From: Kalaharituber pfeilii
Lineage: Eukaryota > Ascomycota > Pezizomycetes > Pezizales > Pezizaceae
Assembly: GCA_015179045.1 (NCBI GenBank)
Contig: WHUZ01000060.1
Coordinates: 1-64,000 of the forward strand
Direction of reading: 5' to 3'
DNA: 64,000 nt
A program made the translations under genes and the position numbers. The notes under the pieces were generated by a model, which saw nothing but the letters and a program-made list of their open reading frames with translations, did no database searches and was not told the DNA's origin. Shown here one piece after another: positions 11,821-24,074 of this stretch (its first letter is position 1; each line of letters starts with the position of its first letter).

Positions 11821-12527
11821 TCAGTGCTATTCCGCTGGTGGAGGCCTTTTCCGGGCTTGCTCTTCAGGTGGAAGTTGCGACCAAAGATATATTGCTAATT
11901 CACGAAGACGATGATTCAGTGCCGTTTGATATGGGGCTTCTCTGTACTTGTTCTGGATGGTTGGAGATGCACCATGCTCAATAAATATCTTTGCATATGA
12001 GAGAGAGCGATAGCTGAAGTGGAGTGGAGTATCGCCTATTCTTTTTTTTTTTTTTTTTTTATTTCAATACTCGCATGCCGCCCTGTGGGCTATGGCGAGG
12101 TATATCGCCTATTCTGTCACCCTTATTGATGACCTTCGATGCTCCTCGTTCCAGGATTTCTGTCAACATCTCAGGATTGCTCCCATAAACTGCACAATGT
12201 ACTGCTGTCATTGGTTGTTATCATGTGCAGAAAGATCTGCCCCCTTCTCAATCAACAGTTTTGCAATTGCTGTTTTGCCTCTGCGTAGTGCCCAGAGCAA
12301 AGGAGTCATATTGTAATGGGTTGGGCACCGTTCCTCAATGTCCGCACCCATCATGATTAGCAGTCGTATTACAGTCTCGGAGTCATTCCTCAGTGCGTTA
12401 TCAATGCAGCCAGTTAGGTCAATTGGAGGAGTAGTTGGCGCTATTGCTCCCTCACTTGCACCTCTCTCCAATAGTAATTTGCAGATGTCTTCACGACACT
12501 TATATGCAGCATAAGTGAGCTCCCTCT
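11821..12527 (-). pseudogene. Ankyrin family copy 3, truncated 3' fragment
   Basis: Only the C-terminal ankyrins and tail of exon 2 remain. The fragment begins in frame at the codons for LTYAAYKCREDICKLLLERG, directly joined to LINE ORF2 at about 12527/12528. It is interrupted by a 60-bp LINE tail at 12043-12102 and ends with the family stop at about 11821. Exon 1, the linker and the first ankyrins are absent; the far side of the LINE holds the 5' flank of a different, plus-strand copy. The fragment's nearest match is the copy at 40.5 kb. It cannot make a family protein. Confidence 0.85.
12043..12102 (-). mobile_element. 60-bp LINE tail insertion with 13-bp target duplication
   Basis: In the minus sense this reads CCTCGCCATAGCCCACAGGG-like sequence followed by poly(A), here seen as 18 T after 12042. 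The target duplication TATCGCCTATTCT is at 12030-12042 and 12103-12115. The body matches the end of the longer insertion at 56049-56229. It is an extreme 5' truncation from target-primed reverse transcription. It breaks the ankyrin fragment it sits in. Confidence 0.85.
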
Positions 12528-15500
12528 CCTCTTTTCTTTTTCGAACTAACTCTTGACGCAGCCCACCCTCAGTGGCCTGCCCATCATACCTCATGCACTT
12601 GGCCCCCTCTTTGGCCAACTCATCTGCCTTCTCATTGCCTTCTATCCCTACGTGGGCCTTGACCCATGCCAGCTTCACTGCATCCGCCTCCCTTAACCTT
12701 TGCCGCCTCTCTGCAATCAGCTCTGTCACCCGTGCTAGGTCTGCAGTCCTTGCCTTGCCAGTTTTTCCTGCTTTCTGGACTGCACTGATAGCTGCCTGAG
12801 AGTCTGCGAGTAGTAGCACTTTTTCACTGCCATCAACTGCTTCAAGGGCACTCTTCATTCCTGAGACCTCCCCGTCCCACACAGTTGCTTTTGTGCCTAC
12901 CCACCGGGACCCTTCTGACTCACCTGCTACCACCTGCCTCCAGCACCATCCGCCACCAACACCGCCTTCCTCACTGCGGCTGCCATCTGTGAAAATAGCT
13001 ACCGAGTCACTCTTAGCCTCATTGATGGCCTTTTCCCATTTGGCTGGGGTGTCTTCCTTGCACAGCTTGAGGTCAATGACCTCAATGTCTGCCTGCAGTA
13101 GGTGTACATCTCGTCCCCAGGACACTCTCTCCTCCTCATCGACCTCGAGAGTGCTGGCAATCTTTCCAGCTACTGACTCAAATCCATCATTTTTGTCTGT
13201 AGCATAACCCAAACTGAAGCCTCTCCAGTCCCTCCCCCTCTCCCCCTCTCTGTCTGGGTCTGAGGCTACCATTCCACTGAAGCTTTCAGGCCACAGGTCC
13301 CCCAATCCTGTAGAGTCCCTCACTGATCTCAGTGCATACCTTGCTTGGCCTTGATCGAGGATCGTCGTTACACTCTCTACTCCGGCAATGGCCTCGACCT
13401 TTACTCTCGCTGCCCCTTGAACTGCTCCAGTGCATTTGCGGAGTGCTTGATACTGCAACCTCTCAAATTCCTCTCTCCACTGCTTCTGGCCTCTCCACCC
13501 AATTTCGGACCCCCAAAGGGCTACTGCCCTTACCATGCCTGTATAAGCCTTTCTCCATGAGATAGGACTCATTCCCCATTGAGAGTTGCCTAGTCCAAAC
13601 AGTGCGCCCATGAGTTTTCTGGCTTTCTCGATCCGGCTTTTCCAGTGGAGGTCGAAATCAAGAGTACTGTCACAAATCGCCCCTAGCCACTTGCACCTCT
13701 CAACATCTGCCCTTCTCTTGGCCTTCTTGCCCATGACTAGGACCTCCTCCTTTGAGGCCTATAGTGGTAGACCGCGAGCTTCCGCAACCTCCCTGACTAC
13801 TCCTGCAATTCTCTCTCCAACTCTTCTCATATCCTTTCCTCCTTCCCAATCCAGAATGACACAGTTCATATCATCTACAAATGAGGGCAGCTCCACCTCA
13901 CAGTCTCTCACTGCTGCAGCTACCTTTGTTTCCATCTCTTCTAGAATTGGTGCCATGTAGATGAGAAACACGACTGGGGATAAAGGCGAGCCCTGTGGTA
14001 CACCTACATTTGACTTGCCATTGCCCCTCACCTGTCCATCCCATTCCACCTCAAACTCTCGCTCCCGGAAGAAGGTCTCTAACCAGGACAACCATTTTTC
14101 AGCTTTAGAACCCTGTACTCGGTGCTTGACCATATCCCAACGTGTGTTCCCAAAGCCTCCCTTGACATCCTCCATAATCCACACTGCTCCATCGCCACGT
14201 GCCAGAGCTCTCTGGCTCTTCACAACTGCCCGGAATAAGGCATCAATTGCAGACCTGCCCCTTACTCCCCCAAACTGCCCATGATGGAACAATCCAGCTT
14301 TTTGCAGGTCATCAGCGACCACCTTCTCCATCAGTTTTCCCACACAATTAATGAGTTGAATAGGCCTCCAGCTCTTTGCTTGTGTAAGATCCCTGCCAGA
14401 CTTCGGGATCATAATCACCTTGCTGAATTGCCAGTCCTTCGGCATCCTGTCTGCAGCCAGCTCAGTAGCCAGCTCCTTCATTAACTGCCCTCCTAGCACT
14501 GTTTTATTGACCAGCTTAATGAATCTATAGCTGATGCCATCAGGCCCTGGGGCTGAACGGCTCGAGGTGCCAGCGAGTGCCTTGTATAGCCTCTCAGTTA
14601 GCTTTTTTACATTGGAGGTCAATTCGTCTGTCAGGCTCTGCGGGCCTGAGTTCACTGGTAGGTCCAATGTGCCGGTGAAATTGATGTCGCCTGCGAATTC
14701 AACACTGCCGGCGAATTCAGCACTGCCGGCGAATTCGACACTGCCGGCGAATTTGACGCCGCTGGTGGATTTGACGTTGTTTTTGACGTTACCGGTGAAT
14801 TTGATACTGCCGGTAAAGTTGACGCTGCCGGCGAGGTTGACGCTGCTGGTGGACCCGACGTCCCCTGATGTTTGAAGTTTCTCTGTACCAGGCCTCTCAC
14901 CTTCTCCTCATCTGTCCTCCATATATCACCATTGTCACCTACAAGGTCGCCCATCTTTCCTCTTAACTTCCAAGGGTCTTTTGCTACTCGGATCACATCC
15001 CATGGGTCCTTAGAGCTGTTTTCCTCTGTAAACTGTTCCCAGCACTCCTTTTTCTTTCGCCTTATGATATACTTGAGGGTTTTAACCCGCTCTTTCCACC
15101 GTAGGAGTCTGGCTCTCTCCCATGCTTTGGCTGCCTGTCCCTTACCCCCTCGGCCCTCCTTCCTCACTGCCTTCGCTGCCTCTTCTACCTCCTTATCCCA
15201 CCACAACTTACTTCGTGATGATGCACGTATCTCCCTCTTCAGACTCTCTCGAAGTTTGTAGGTCTTCTCATATGCAGTCCCTCCTTCAAGGCTTCGGTAC
15301 CACTCCCATTGTTCTGAAGCCTTCTTTTGCATGATTTCTTGGATCAAATCTTCTGCCTTATCCCAATCCACTCCTCTTCTTATTTCAATTTTGCCTTGGC
15401 TGCTATTACAAGTCCCCCAGACTACTGCATGGTCTCCACATAACCACTCTGGATCTTCGTTTTGCCATCCAAATTCCCCATACTTCCAGACTAGATCTAG

Positions 15501-16081
15501 AACACTCTCTCTGACCTGCCCTTCTACCTCTCTCGCCCATGTTGAAACCCTTTCTTCGTCTCCAGAAGCCAGCCTGTGCCTTCCAAACCCTCCTTGAGTG
15601 CCCTTCCCCTTGGGTCAGGCCCTTTGTCTAGTTTGGACCATGCTGGATGGTGTGCATTGAAGTCCCCCAGTAGTACTGCACTAGACTGCAGACCTCGTGG
15701 GCCTCTCAGCCTTCCCCATCTGTCCATCCAATCCTCCAAGGTCTCCAAATTCATATCTGGGTGGATATATACTCCTCCAGCTCTGCCACCTCCTTCTCCC
15801 TCACACCAGACCCACCCTTTCGTCTCTTCAATTACTTTCCACTCCTGGGTCCCTCTCCTTGCATGGGCCACTACTCTCTTGCCACTCTCAACTCGGCTGA
15901 TGACCTCATAAGCTGGATGCCTTGTTGTGACCCACTCTCCTCTCTTCTCTGCAACCCATGCTTCTTCTATAAAAATCACATCTACTTTCTCTCTATTTGC
16001 CCATTCCAGAATAATATCACTATTTCTGAGAGAACCTCCAACATTCTGGAATGCCACCTTCATCTTCTGTTCAGTAACCAT
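12528..16081 (-). pseudogene. LINE ORF2: endonuclease, reverse transcriptase, RNase H (broken)
   Basis: The protein starts at 16081 (MVTEQKMKVAFQNVGG). The AP endonuclease domain (to about 15524) keeps FIEEAWV and GDFNAHHPAW. The reverse transcriptase (about 14600-13760) keeps PGPDGISYRFIK, GVPQGSPLSP and the catalytic FVDD. RNase H (about 13020-12560) keeps TDGS, LADSQAA and HVGIEGNEKADELAK. Frame changes near 15524 and near 14660 and an in-frame TAG at 13761-13759, between reverse transcriptase and RNase H, make it a pseudogene. A 15-bp minisatellite fills the endonuclease-RT linker. The start overlaps the ORF1 stop by 11 bases, suggesting coupled translation. Confidence 0.85.
14670..14865 (-). 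repeat. 15-bp minisatellite inside LINE ORF2
   Basis: A GCCGGCGAATTCAAC-like unit of 15 bases is repeated about twelve times with variation. It encodes a run of Ser-Pro-Ala-rich pentapeptides between endonuclease and reverse transcriptase. The frame change between the two domains falls at its edge near 14660. The tract is not a conserved part of such elements, so it is probably an expansion in this copy or lineage. Confidence 0.8.
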
Positions 16082-18526
16082 TACGTCGGGACCGCTTCCC
16101 TGCTGGCATATAGCTCGCCAGCTCTGGCCCTAGCCCTGGCCTCTTCAAAGAGTCTCTAGTAGATACAGTTGCACACTCCTTTCGCTGGTGCCCCATACCA
16201 CCACACTGCCAGCATGTCCTACTGGCTACTTTGACTCCCTGTTGTTTCTGACTTTGGTAGGCCTTCGGTGGCTGGTGTGCACACTCTCTCCACTGATGTC
16301 CCTTTCTGCCACACTGCCAGCATGCTCTTTCAAAAGCTGCTGCTGGTACTGATACTGGTGTTGGTACTGGCGCTGGTAGAAAGCTTGCACCTCCTTTAGT
16401 GGGTGCAGACCCTCTCACTGCTAGTGGCTTGTAGACTTCTACCTTTCGGAGGTCATTTCCAAGCTTCACTCCCTCCTTAACTAATCTTTCTGCTTCCTGT
16501 ACACTGGTTACCTCAAACTTGACTGCTGTAGTTCTCATTGTTTGCCATGCATTCGGACCAACTCTCTCAGGCCATCTCGCTCCGAAAATGCCACTCGTGG
16601 TTATGTTTTCTGCTGCAAGGGCCTCATGCAGCTGTCTTCTATTAGGGAGCCCCTCTACAGGAACTCCCTTCGCGATTAGGGGAACTGTTCCTGATTGCTC
16701 AGCCCAAACATTCAGTAGGTCCCCTTGTTAGAGATCTACAGTAATGTCGGAGTGTCGGAGGTGTCGGATATCAGAGAGGTCCGTGATAAAGGGTGGTAAG
16801 GGCCCGAGAGCAACCTCATGCTCTATGTATATAGGTGTATTACTTTGGCTACTCTCTCTACGAAGGAAAAACAATCATCTCTTTCTACCCAAAGCTCAAC
16901 AATACCTACTACTCGGAAAAGCCTTCTCTTTTCCCCTCGTTCTAATGCTCGAAGAGCTGTATTTGCTGCTTCTAATTGTTTCTGTTTTGCTTCCTCTGTT
17001 GTACCTGCTGATACCTCCTTGTGTAGTGAAATCATCACCCACTTGCGCATCTTAGTAGTGCCAACTACCTGCCAGGAACTACCCTCGGCTCTGGTTGTAC
17101 CTGTTTCTGCATGTTCTGCAGCCACTCTGGCCTCCGAAGCCTTTGTAGCAGCTTCCTGTGCCTCCTCTTCTGCTTTCTTTATCTCTGCGGCTGTGCTACT
17201 TTTCTTCTTCATATCATAGACTGCGAGCTCTTTTCTCTTGAGTTCCACATCTGCTTCATCAGCTGCAATTCTCGCAGCCTGCACTATGTCCAATCTTTGT
17301 TTTTCTCGATCTGCTGCCTCTTGAGCATCCTTTTCTGACTTCTTTCGTTGGGCCTGATCCTTTTCTTCCAGAGCTTTCGCTTTTGCTAAGGCCTTCTCAG
17401 CTGCTCTTCTTGCCTCAACCTCACGGTTCCTCTTCTTGACTTCCTCCTCCTTCCGTTTTGCTGCATCCTTTTCCTCAATGGAGGCAACTCCTAGCTTGAC
17501 AACTACACTTGCAAGACTCTCTTCCAGCCTTCTCAGTCTTTGATTGATTGCCCTTGTTTCTCTTGCCTTCTGGTTTTCCTTTTCCTTCTTCCACCACTTT
17601 TCACACTCCCGTAGTGCCTTAACTTTATCTTCATGCTGGTTTTCAATTCTCAAGAAGTCTTCTACTTCTCTCCACCCTTTGCCATCAGCTCCTTTTCGAT
17701 TCTCAATAATGTCACCTAAACGAGCTGCTGCATCGCCAACCCCTGATGCGCTTCGTGCTGCTCCTGCTCCCTTACGCTTTTCCCATGCTTCCTTGAGAAT
17801 CTTGAGGTCATGTAGCAATCGTAGAACTTGGATTGCATCTGCTCCTTCAAGCTCCTCAGGTTCCTCTGCTTCTACTTCTTCTGTTTCTTCTACTTCCTCT
17901 GCTTCCTCCACTTCGCTGCTGTCCTTCAATTCAAGAGTCTCTCTCGCTAGCTGATCTCTAGCCAACTCACTATCACGTTTCCGTTTCCTGGTACCATCTG
18001 CTGTGAGGTGGGTCTCAAAATCTACCTCCATCTGCTCACTGCTTCCAATTTCCTGCTGGTCGAGACCGCCCTTTCTGTGGTGTGGGGTCTGAATTGTTTG
18101 GGTCACTCTACTACCTACGTAGATAACATCCTCAATATCATCTTCTCTGATAACTCTCCTCACCTCATTTCCTTGCTCAGCCTCTCCCTCCTGTATCGCA
18201 ATTCCCTCCCTGATAATATGTGCCCATTCAACCCATGCTGCTTCACTCGCTGTATGTGCTATAAACTGTTGGCCAACCTCTGCTTGGCTCCATACTTCAT
18301 GCACTCCTACTGCCCTCTTTGCAGTCAAAAGGGCTGTTGCATTTCTTACAGCCTGCTGGAGGGCGCCCTCCACCTTTGCAGTCTGGTATCCTGTGAATTG
18401 GCACCAGTCTGTGGGCCCTTCCACATCGAATTGCCTGCTTCCAGTGATCACTGTAAACCTCTTTTCCCACTCCTTTACTGGGCGAAATAGCCCTACATTC
18501 CCTTCGCTTTCCATTCTAGATATCAA
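16071..18526 (-). pseudogene. LINE ORF1: Gag-like coiled-coil protein with CCHC zinc knuckles (broken)
   Basis: From about 18526 to 16823 the frame encodes a highly charged protein (567 residues) with long Glu/Lys/Ala-rich stretches predicted to form coiled coils. From about 16730 to 16071 a second frame carries the rest, including two knuckles, CWQCGRKGHQWREC and CWQCGGMGHQRKEC (C-x2-C-x4-H-x4-C), and a basic tail. The two parts are separated by about 90 bases with a frame change and a stop near 16730. Gag-like proteins of this kind bind the element RNA. The ORF may start upstream of 18526, since the frame there is Lys-rich and open for some distance. Confidence 0.8.
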
Positions 18527-18940
18527 TCTGCCTGCCTCTTTCTTTCCTTTTCCTTTATCTTGCCCATAATTCTTCTGCTGCCAAACTCCTGTAGACGATG
18601 TTGGCCTCTGGTCGTTAAGGCAGCGTGTTGTTTGGTGCTTGCAAGCGTCCCGTTAGTGCGGCTCTCGGTTGCAAACGGCGCGTTGTATTTCTTTGTCGCA
18701 GTGTCTCCTGTGCTGCTTTAATATACTTGGCGTAAAGAAGGAGTAGAACAATGGATTCTGATCACTTCCACTGCTCTCCCACCTCTGCCAAACGCTGTGG
18801 CTCTATCCCGTAGAAAAGGCCGAAATACTTGCTCGGGCGGCCCGAGCTTCACGTTGATGTAATTTTCGATGCGGGGCACCCCTCAGTTGCGGCGTCGCGA
18901 CCAAGTGGTAGAATCGGTGTTGGAAAGAAAGGTGCCTGTT

Positions 18941-19305
18941 TCAGCCTTATTCCAAGCCAACCTCTTTTTAGGCATCAGCCAAAACCGAGAGGATAGGCTG
19001 TCTAGCTACTCCATACGGGAAAGCGGGATGAGGCGAATCAGAGGGCATTTACTTGGTAACAAATATGCCAGGATTACAGGCTGGCTGGTGTGCAGAGCAT
19101 GCTCTTCACAATACGAGCCTTCCCCATTACCAAAAGCTTGAGGTTCAGAATTGTACAAACGTCGTTAATCGCTTTACACCAGCCTAGTCTTTCTCTTGCT
19201 AACAGAGTTTCAAGATTTAATCCGCCCTGGGACTATAGCAGCCTAGTCACATTCCCTGTACGTACCAGAATCCGGTTGACCTACATATCCAACTAGTCCA
19301 AAGCA
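18941..19305 (+). promoter_or_regulatory. Proximal 5' flank of ankyrin copy 4
   Basis: This is the shared upstream region of the family, cut off at its left edge by the LINE. It carries blocks also present before the other copies: ATTCCAAGCCAACC, AGCCAAAACCGAGA, GGTAACAAATATGCCAGG, and the leader CCAACTAGTCCAAAGCA directly before the ATG. Conservation of these blocks in all complete copies suggests the core promoter and leader lie here. A transcription start cannot be fixed by eye. Confidence 0.5.
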
Positions 19306-21658
19306 ATGTCAGATCCACTATCGATAGTTGCCTCAGTTGCCGGTCTCATCTCAATCTCAGCAAAGATTATAAGCATGCTGAAGAATCTCCATGATTGTGC
19401 AAAGCAGGCACCAGCATCCATCAGTCACCTAATGGGAGAAATGCAAGATATGAGCATCATCTTCTGCCAGGTTCAGGAGTTTATTCTTGGGACAACGAAG
19501 ATTGCAAATCAAAGCAGATTAAAGTTGTTATCTATTCACCACCTTATTGCAACTTTGAGTGGATGTGTTTTGATTGCTTCAAACCTGGACAAGTATCTGA
19601 GTGAGATGATGGGGGTTAGTGATCCCAGTTCCATACAGCCTCCAGCAAACAAGGCAAGTCTTTTGTTTGAGAGGATTAAATGGGCATTGTGGAAGGAAGC
19701 GGAGGTTGCAGTCTTTATTGAGGACCTCCAGAGGCATAAGTTGAGTTTGAATTTGATGCTAGGGATTATTCAATGGTAGGTTCAGACCTATTGCATTAAG
19801 TTCCCCCGGGAATGGGGGCGGTGGTGGGCGGGTAGTGTGGTGGGGTTGGGTGTTGGTGGTGGCGGCGGCGGTGGTATTGGTCGGGTCCGGAATGTAGACA
19901 GCTGATCTCTTGCATAGTCATACCGCTACAGAGGCTTCCGAAAATCTCGAGAAATTACATGAAATAGTTTTTCAGATTTTGGAATCAAACCATGAAATTG
20001 CGATCCAGTTACGTGAACTCATCAGCCGTCAAGACTCTGCAATAAGTGATGAAGTCCAGCCTTCAAAATCCAATAACCAAGCCAAGGATGCAAGCACACT
20101 ACCTCTAAAAGACGATTTCCAGATAGCATTATCTACAATCAAGGACGACCAAGTGTGTGATGACAATGATGATGCTGCATCATTCAGAACAGCGGGAACA
20201 TCTCGAAGCACATTCTCCTTACGGTCCATACAAATGGTGCTGCCATCATTTATGGATGAACTCAAAAATTCAAGACCTTATAGGCGAATCCAGAGGTGGG
20301 GCATAAGCGACGATTCTGACTCCACATTCTCTAGCGGTAGCTCCTCAAGAGGTTGTACCTGGTCAATGCTTTCAGACATGACCTTGGGTGATTTTGACTC
20401 AATTTCAGAGATCTCAGTAATTGTGCTACCTATTTGCTTATCTGATCTCTGGGACTCACAGCCATACCAAGTTCCTCATTCAGCTGCAGGTCGCTACAGA
20501 TCACGCCGAAAATTGAAATGGTCTTCTCGAGGGGGTATCCACTATGCCATTCACCAGGAGAGTGAGAATGTTGTTCAAACTCTACTAGCTTTAGGAACAG
20601 ATATAGAGGAGAAGGATTCAGAAGGCCGAACACCACTCACTTATGCAGTATCTATAGGTCATGAGAGGATTTGCAAATTGCTGTTGGAGAGAGGAGCAAG
20701 TACAGAAGGGGTAATTCACATTGCTATCCATAAGGGATATGCAAATATTGTTCAAGATTTACTTGCTTTTAGGGCAGATATAGAGGAGAGGGATTCGAAA
20801 GGCCGAACACCACTCGATCATGCTGCATCTTTGGGTCATAAGGGTATTTGCAAATTACTAGTGGAGAGAGGAGCAAGCCTGGAAGGGGTAATCCACAAAC
20901 TATTGGAGATAGAAGCAAGTATGAAAGGGATATTCCACATTGCCCTTCTTGGGAGAAATGAGAATATTATTCAAAATTTACTTGCTTTTGGGGCAGATAT
21001 AGAGGAGAGGGATTCAGAAGGCCGAACACTACTCGCTCATGCTGCATACATGGGCTGTGAAAGCATCTGCAAATTACTATTGGAAAGAGGAGCAAGTGAG
21101 GAAGCAATAGCTTCAACTACTCCTCCAATTGGCCTAACTGGCTATATCAATTAGGCACTGAGTAATGACTCTGTGACTATAGTACGATTGCTGATCACGA
21201 TGGGTGCGGATATTGAGGAACGATGCCCAGCCCAGTGTAATATGACTCCTTTGCTCTGGGCACTATACAGAGGCAAAACAGCAATTGCAAGACTGTTGAT
21301 TGAGAAGGGGGCAGATCTTTCTGCACATGATGAGGACCAATGGACAACAGTACATTGTGCAGTTCATGGGAGCAATCCTGAGATGTTGACAGAAATCCTG
21401 GAACGAGGAGCATTGAAACTCATCAATAAGGGTGGCAGGACAGGCGACACTCCACTCCACATCAGCTATCACTCTCTCTCTCTTACAAAGATATTGATTG
21501 AGCATGGTGCATCTCCAACCATCCAGAATAAGAATGGAGTAACCCCATATGATAGGGCACTGTCTTATGGTTCTCGTGACATAGCAATATATCTTTGGTC
21601 ACAACTTTCACCTGAAGAGCGGGCCCGGAAAAAAAATCCACCAGCGGAATGGTACTAA
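19306..21658 (+). pseudogene. Ankyrin-repeat family copy 4 (one in-frame stop)
   Basis: Exon 1 is 19306-19775. The intron is 19776-19917 (142 bp, donor GTAGGT, very G-rich with several G-runs). Exon 2 runs from 19918 to the stop at 21656-21658. The N-terminal domain has the variant HLMGEMQDMSIIFCQVQEFILG shared only with the copies at 54.5 and 59 kb. About three ankyrin pair-units are present, one of them rearranged. At 21152-21154 a Lys codon of the family is TAG, cutting the product to about 568 residues. Beyond it the frame stays open to the normal tail ending PPAEWY. The minus-strand copy at 54.6-52.1 kb is its inverted near-duplicate. Confidence 0.8.
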
Positions 21659-22620
21659 TTATTCTCTAATACGGTCCTAGAGGATTGCCTTTTTTCACTT
21701 CTTCATTTTTTTGTTTTTTTTTCATCTGTGCTGCCTATTTTCCTTGGTCTTTGTATTATGTGACTATCATGTATCTCTTTTTTCCTTTTCTTCCTTTCAT
21801 AGTTTTTGTCCTAGTTTCCTCGGAAACATTGTGTAGTGGTATATATAGATATAGTTGGTTTCCCGCTAGCAACATTCATGTACAAAAGCATTTTACTGAA
21901 GGGGCGGGCAGGGCAGCCTCATTGGGCCCCTAGAGGAAAATGAATGAAACAGGGACCCCGCCGGATCTTGACAAGTTCTCATAACCCAAACGGCATTTCC
22001 GGCCTGCTTGCGGTGACTTTGACGGGATACCTGCTGCAGAAATGAACGCAATACTACTAGCCAGTACGTCCACTACATACACGAACAAGCATGTATATAC
22101 AGAGCAAGTATGTACAATTGCCTTATACCCCACAAAATTTGGCACAACGCCACCAGCAAGTGCCCTCCCCCCTGCCCCGATGTGTTCCTTTTGCGCAGTA
22201 ACAAAACCTCTCGCTCTGGAATTCACTGCACACCCTGCTCAGCCAAGCTTTCCTCCGCTTACCATATTTATACATCTGGTCCTGTCAAAACCCCCCCTGT
22301 CTGCAAGTTTAAGCCCCAATTTATCATCAATTGATTAAGAAAGATGCCATTGGTATTAAACTTCAATGAGTACTGCATAAATAATTCATAAGCTGCCAGA
22401 CAAAAACAATACAACAAAAGCACATCGGAGTAGTCAACAAACCAGGAAGCCGTTGAAGCCGCCATCGGAGAGGCTTCTGGAGAAGCCGCAGAAGGGGATG
22501 CTGGAGCGGGTTGTGTGACTGAGAGGTGAAGGGGGATACAATTGAGAATTGGTAGGGGGAGCGATTGATCAGTGGTGGGGGTTGAGGAATGCTGTTGCTG
22601 CTGCTAGGAGGGGTATAATT
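21659..22620 (+). repeat. 3' flank of array unit 4
   Basis: This gene-free downstream flank is T-rich just after the stop and then follows the family flank, with the GTACAAAAGCATTTT, ACGAACAAGCA and GCTGCCAGACAAAAACAAT blocks. It is more diverged from the 1-945 type than the flanks of copies 1-3 are from each other, and belongs to the subtype seen at 32205, 37874 and 62500. No gene is seen. Confidence 0.6.
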
Positions 22621-24074
22621 GAGAGGTGGTGTGGTGGGGGAGAAGGTTCAAGAAGCGGTGCAGTTGTTACCTTTTCAACTGATCTATAGCTTGGTGGTGT
22701 GGGCGGGGAAGAGGCGTCTACTGATCTATGCGTTTATCGACTCGGAATCTAGTGATGGAGAGGTCAAGCGTAAAAAGCTTAGAGAGAACCGCGTGCTCAG
22801 GTCCCCAGTTCGATTCCGAGCTGGCGAAGAGCATCTTAAAAGGAAACGAGATGGGCGATAATGCCCCGGTTCCAGCGATGATCATTTGGGGAATTAGAAT
22901 TCTAGTGATGATCAATTGCGACTTGGAACCAGGGCAACTCATTTTTTGTTTTTTGCTTCCTATTCTTTTTTTTTTTTGATAGGTAACGGGTGTTCATGCA
23001 CTCGCGCGGTCTTCTAGGCTCTGGGGGCAGAATATATACGCCGACACAGAAGGCATGTTCCTGGATTCTGCTATCCTCATAGACATTGATTTTATGCCTA
23101 CATCTGATCCAAGGTAACGGCGAAACCCTCGCACTGCAGTTGAGGTGTGCGGTCACAGATATTAGGTGACTGGAGATTACTACATCAGGAACGGGGACTC
23201 TGCAGGGAGGGCGCTAGGGGTAAATATGGATTCTTGCCTGTAACTTACTTTACAGTACACAGCATCTGCAGCTACACCTGTTCCACCTCTAAGCCACTGG
23301 ATCGACCCCCACATATATGTACCAGCCGCGCTGTTACCCCCACAACATCTTCAACGAAAGGAAAGTTTCTGTTTGTGGGAGAAATTTTTATCCTTCTTCA
23401 GTGGATCTGACTCAGAAACAGAAAAATTCTGATCTACCTCATCATGATAAAGCCACTCCTTGGTTGAGTATCCTTGTGCCGAATGTCCTGCACGAAGCAT
23501 GGCCGGAAACGTACCGGAACATATATACTCTGTGCTTCCCCGAAGACAGGGAATTACTTGAACTGGACGATGCGTGCATGGAATCACTGTACTGGCTGGG
23601 CCAATCGTGAGTCCTACACTGGCCTATAACAAAGAATGTATGGTTGCTATACAGTACCCCCCACTCCCTGTTTGCAATGGTACAGCCTTTCAGCCTTATA
23701 CTAAGCCAACCACGTTTTGGCATTAGTCACAACTGAGATTATAGGCTCGCTAGCTACTTCCATATGGGGAAAGTGGAGTGCGGTGAAACAGAGTAGTCTG
23801 GTTGCACTACCTCTCGTACTGTAGAAACAGAGGGTATTAATCCTGGTAACAAATATGCCAGGATTACTCGGTGGCTGGTCTTCAGAGCATATTCTTCACA
23901 ATATAAGCCTTCCCCATTTCAAAGCTTGAGGTTTAGGATAGTGCAAACGTTGTTAAGAAATCACAGTCTAACCTTTCTCTTGCCAACGGAGTTTCAAGAT
24001 TTTATTCCCCTTGGAACCATAGCCAAGTCACATTCCCTGTACCGTTAACCCACATCTCCAACTAGTCCAAAGCA
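22621..24074 (+). repeat. 5' flank of array unit 5
   Basis: This is the upstream flank of ankyrin copy 5. It has the purine-rich boundary tract, the ATCTTAAAAGGAAAC block, and one copy of the ~400-bp module that is present twice before most other copies (about 23030-23420 here). The proximal leader to the ATG at 24075 is conserved. No gene is seen. Confidence 0.6.

Larger units (their letters stand above)
12528..18940 (-). mobile_element. Degenerate Tad-like LINE retrotransposon
   Basis: This is a non-LTR element on the minus strand. It has ORF1 (a Gag-like coiled-coil protein with two CCHC knuckles) and ORF2 (endonuclease, reverse transcriptase, RNase H). The domain order and the terminal RNase H fit the fungal Tad/I group. 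Several frameshifts and a stop disable both frames. The 3' UTR and poly(A) are missing: the RNase H coding end is fused directly to an ankyrin exon. The 5' edge lies near 18940, where the flank of the next ankyrin copy begins. The 3' loss is not what reverse transcription produces, so a later deletion or rearrangement is likely. Confidence 0.85.
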
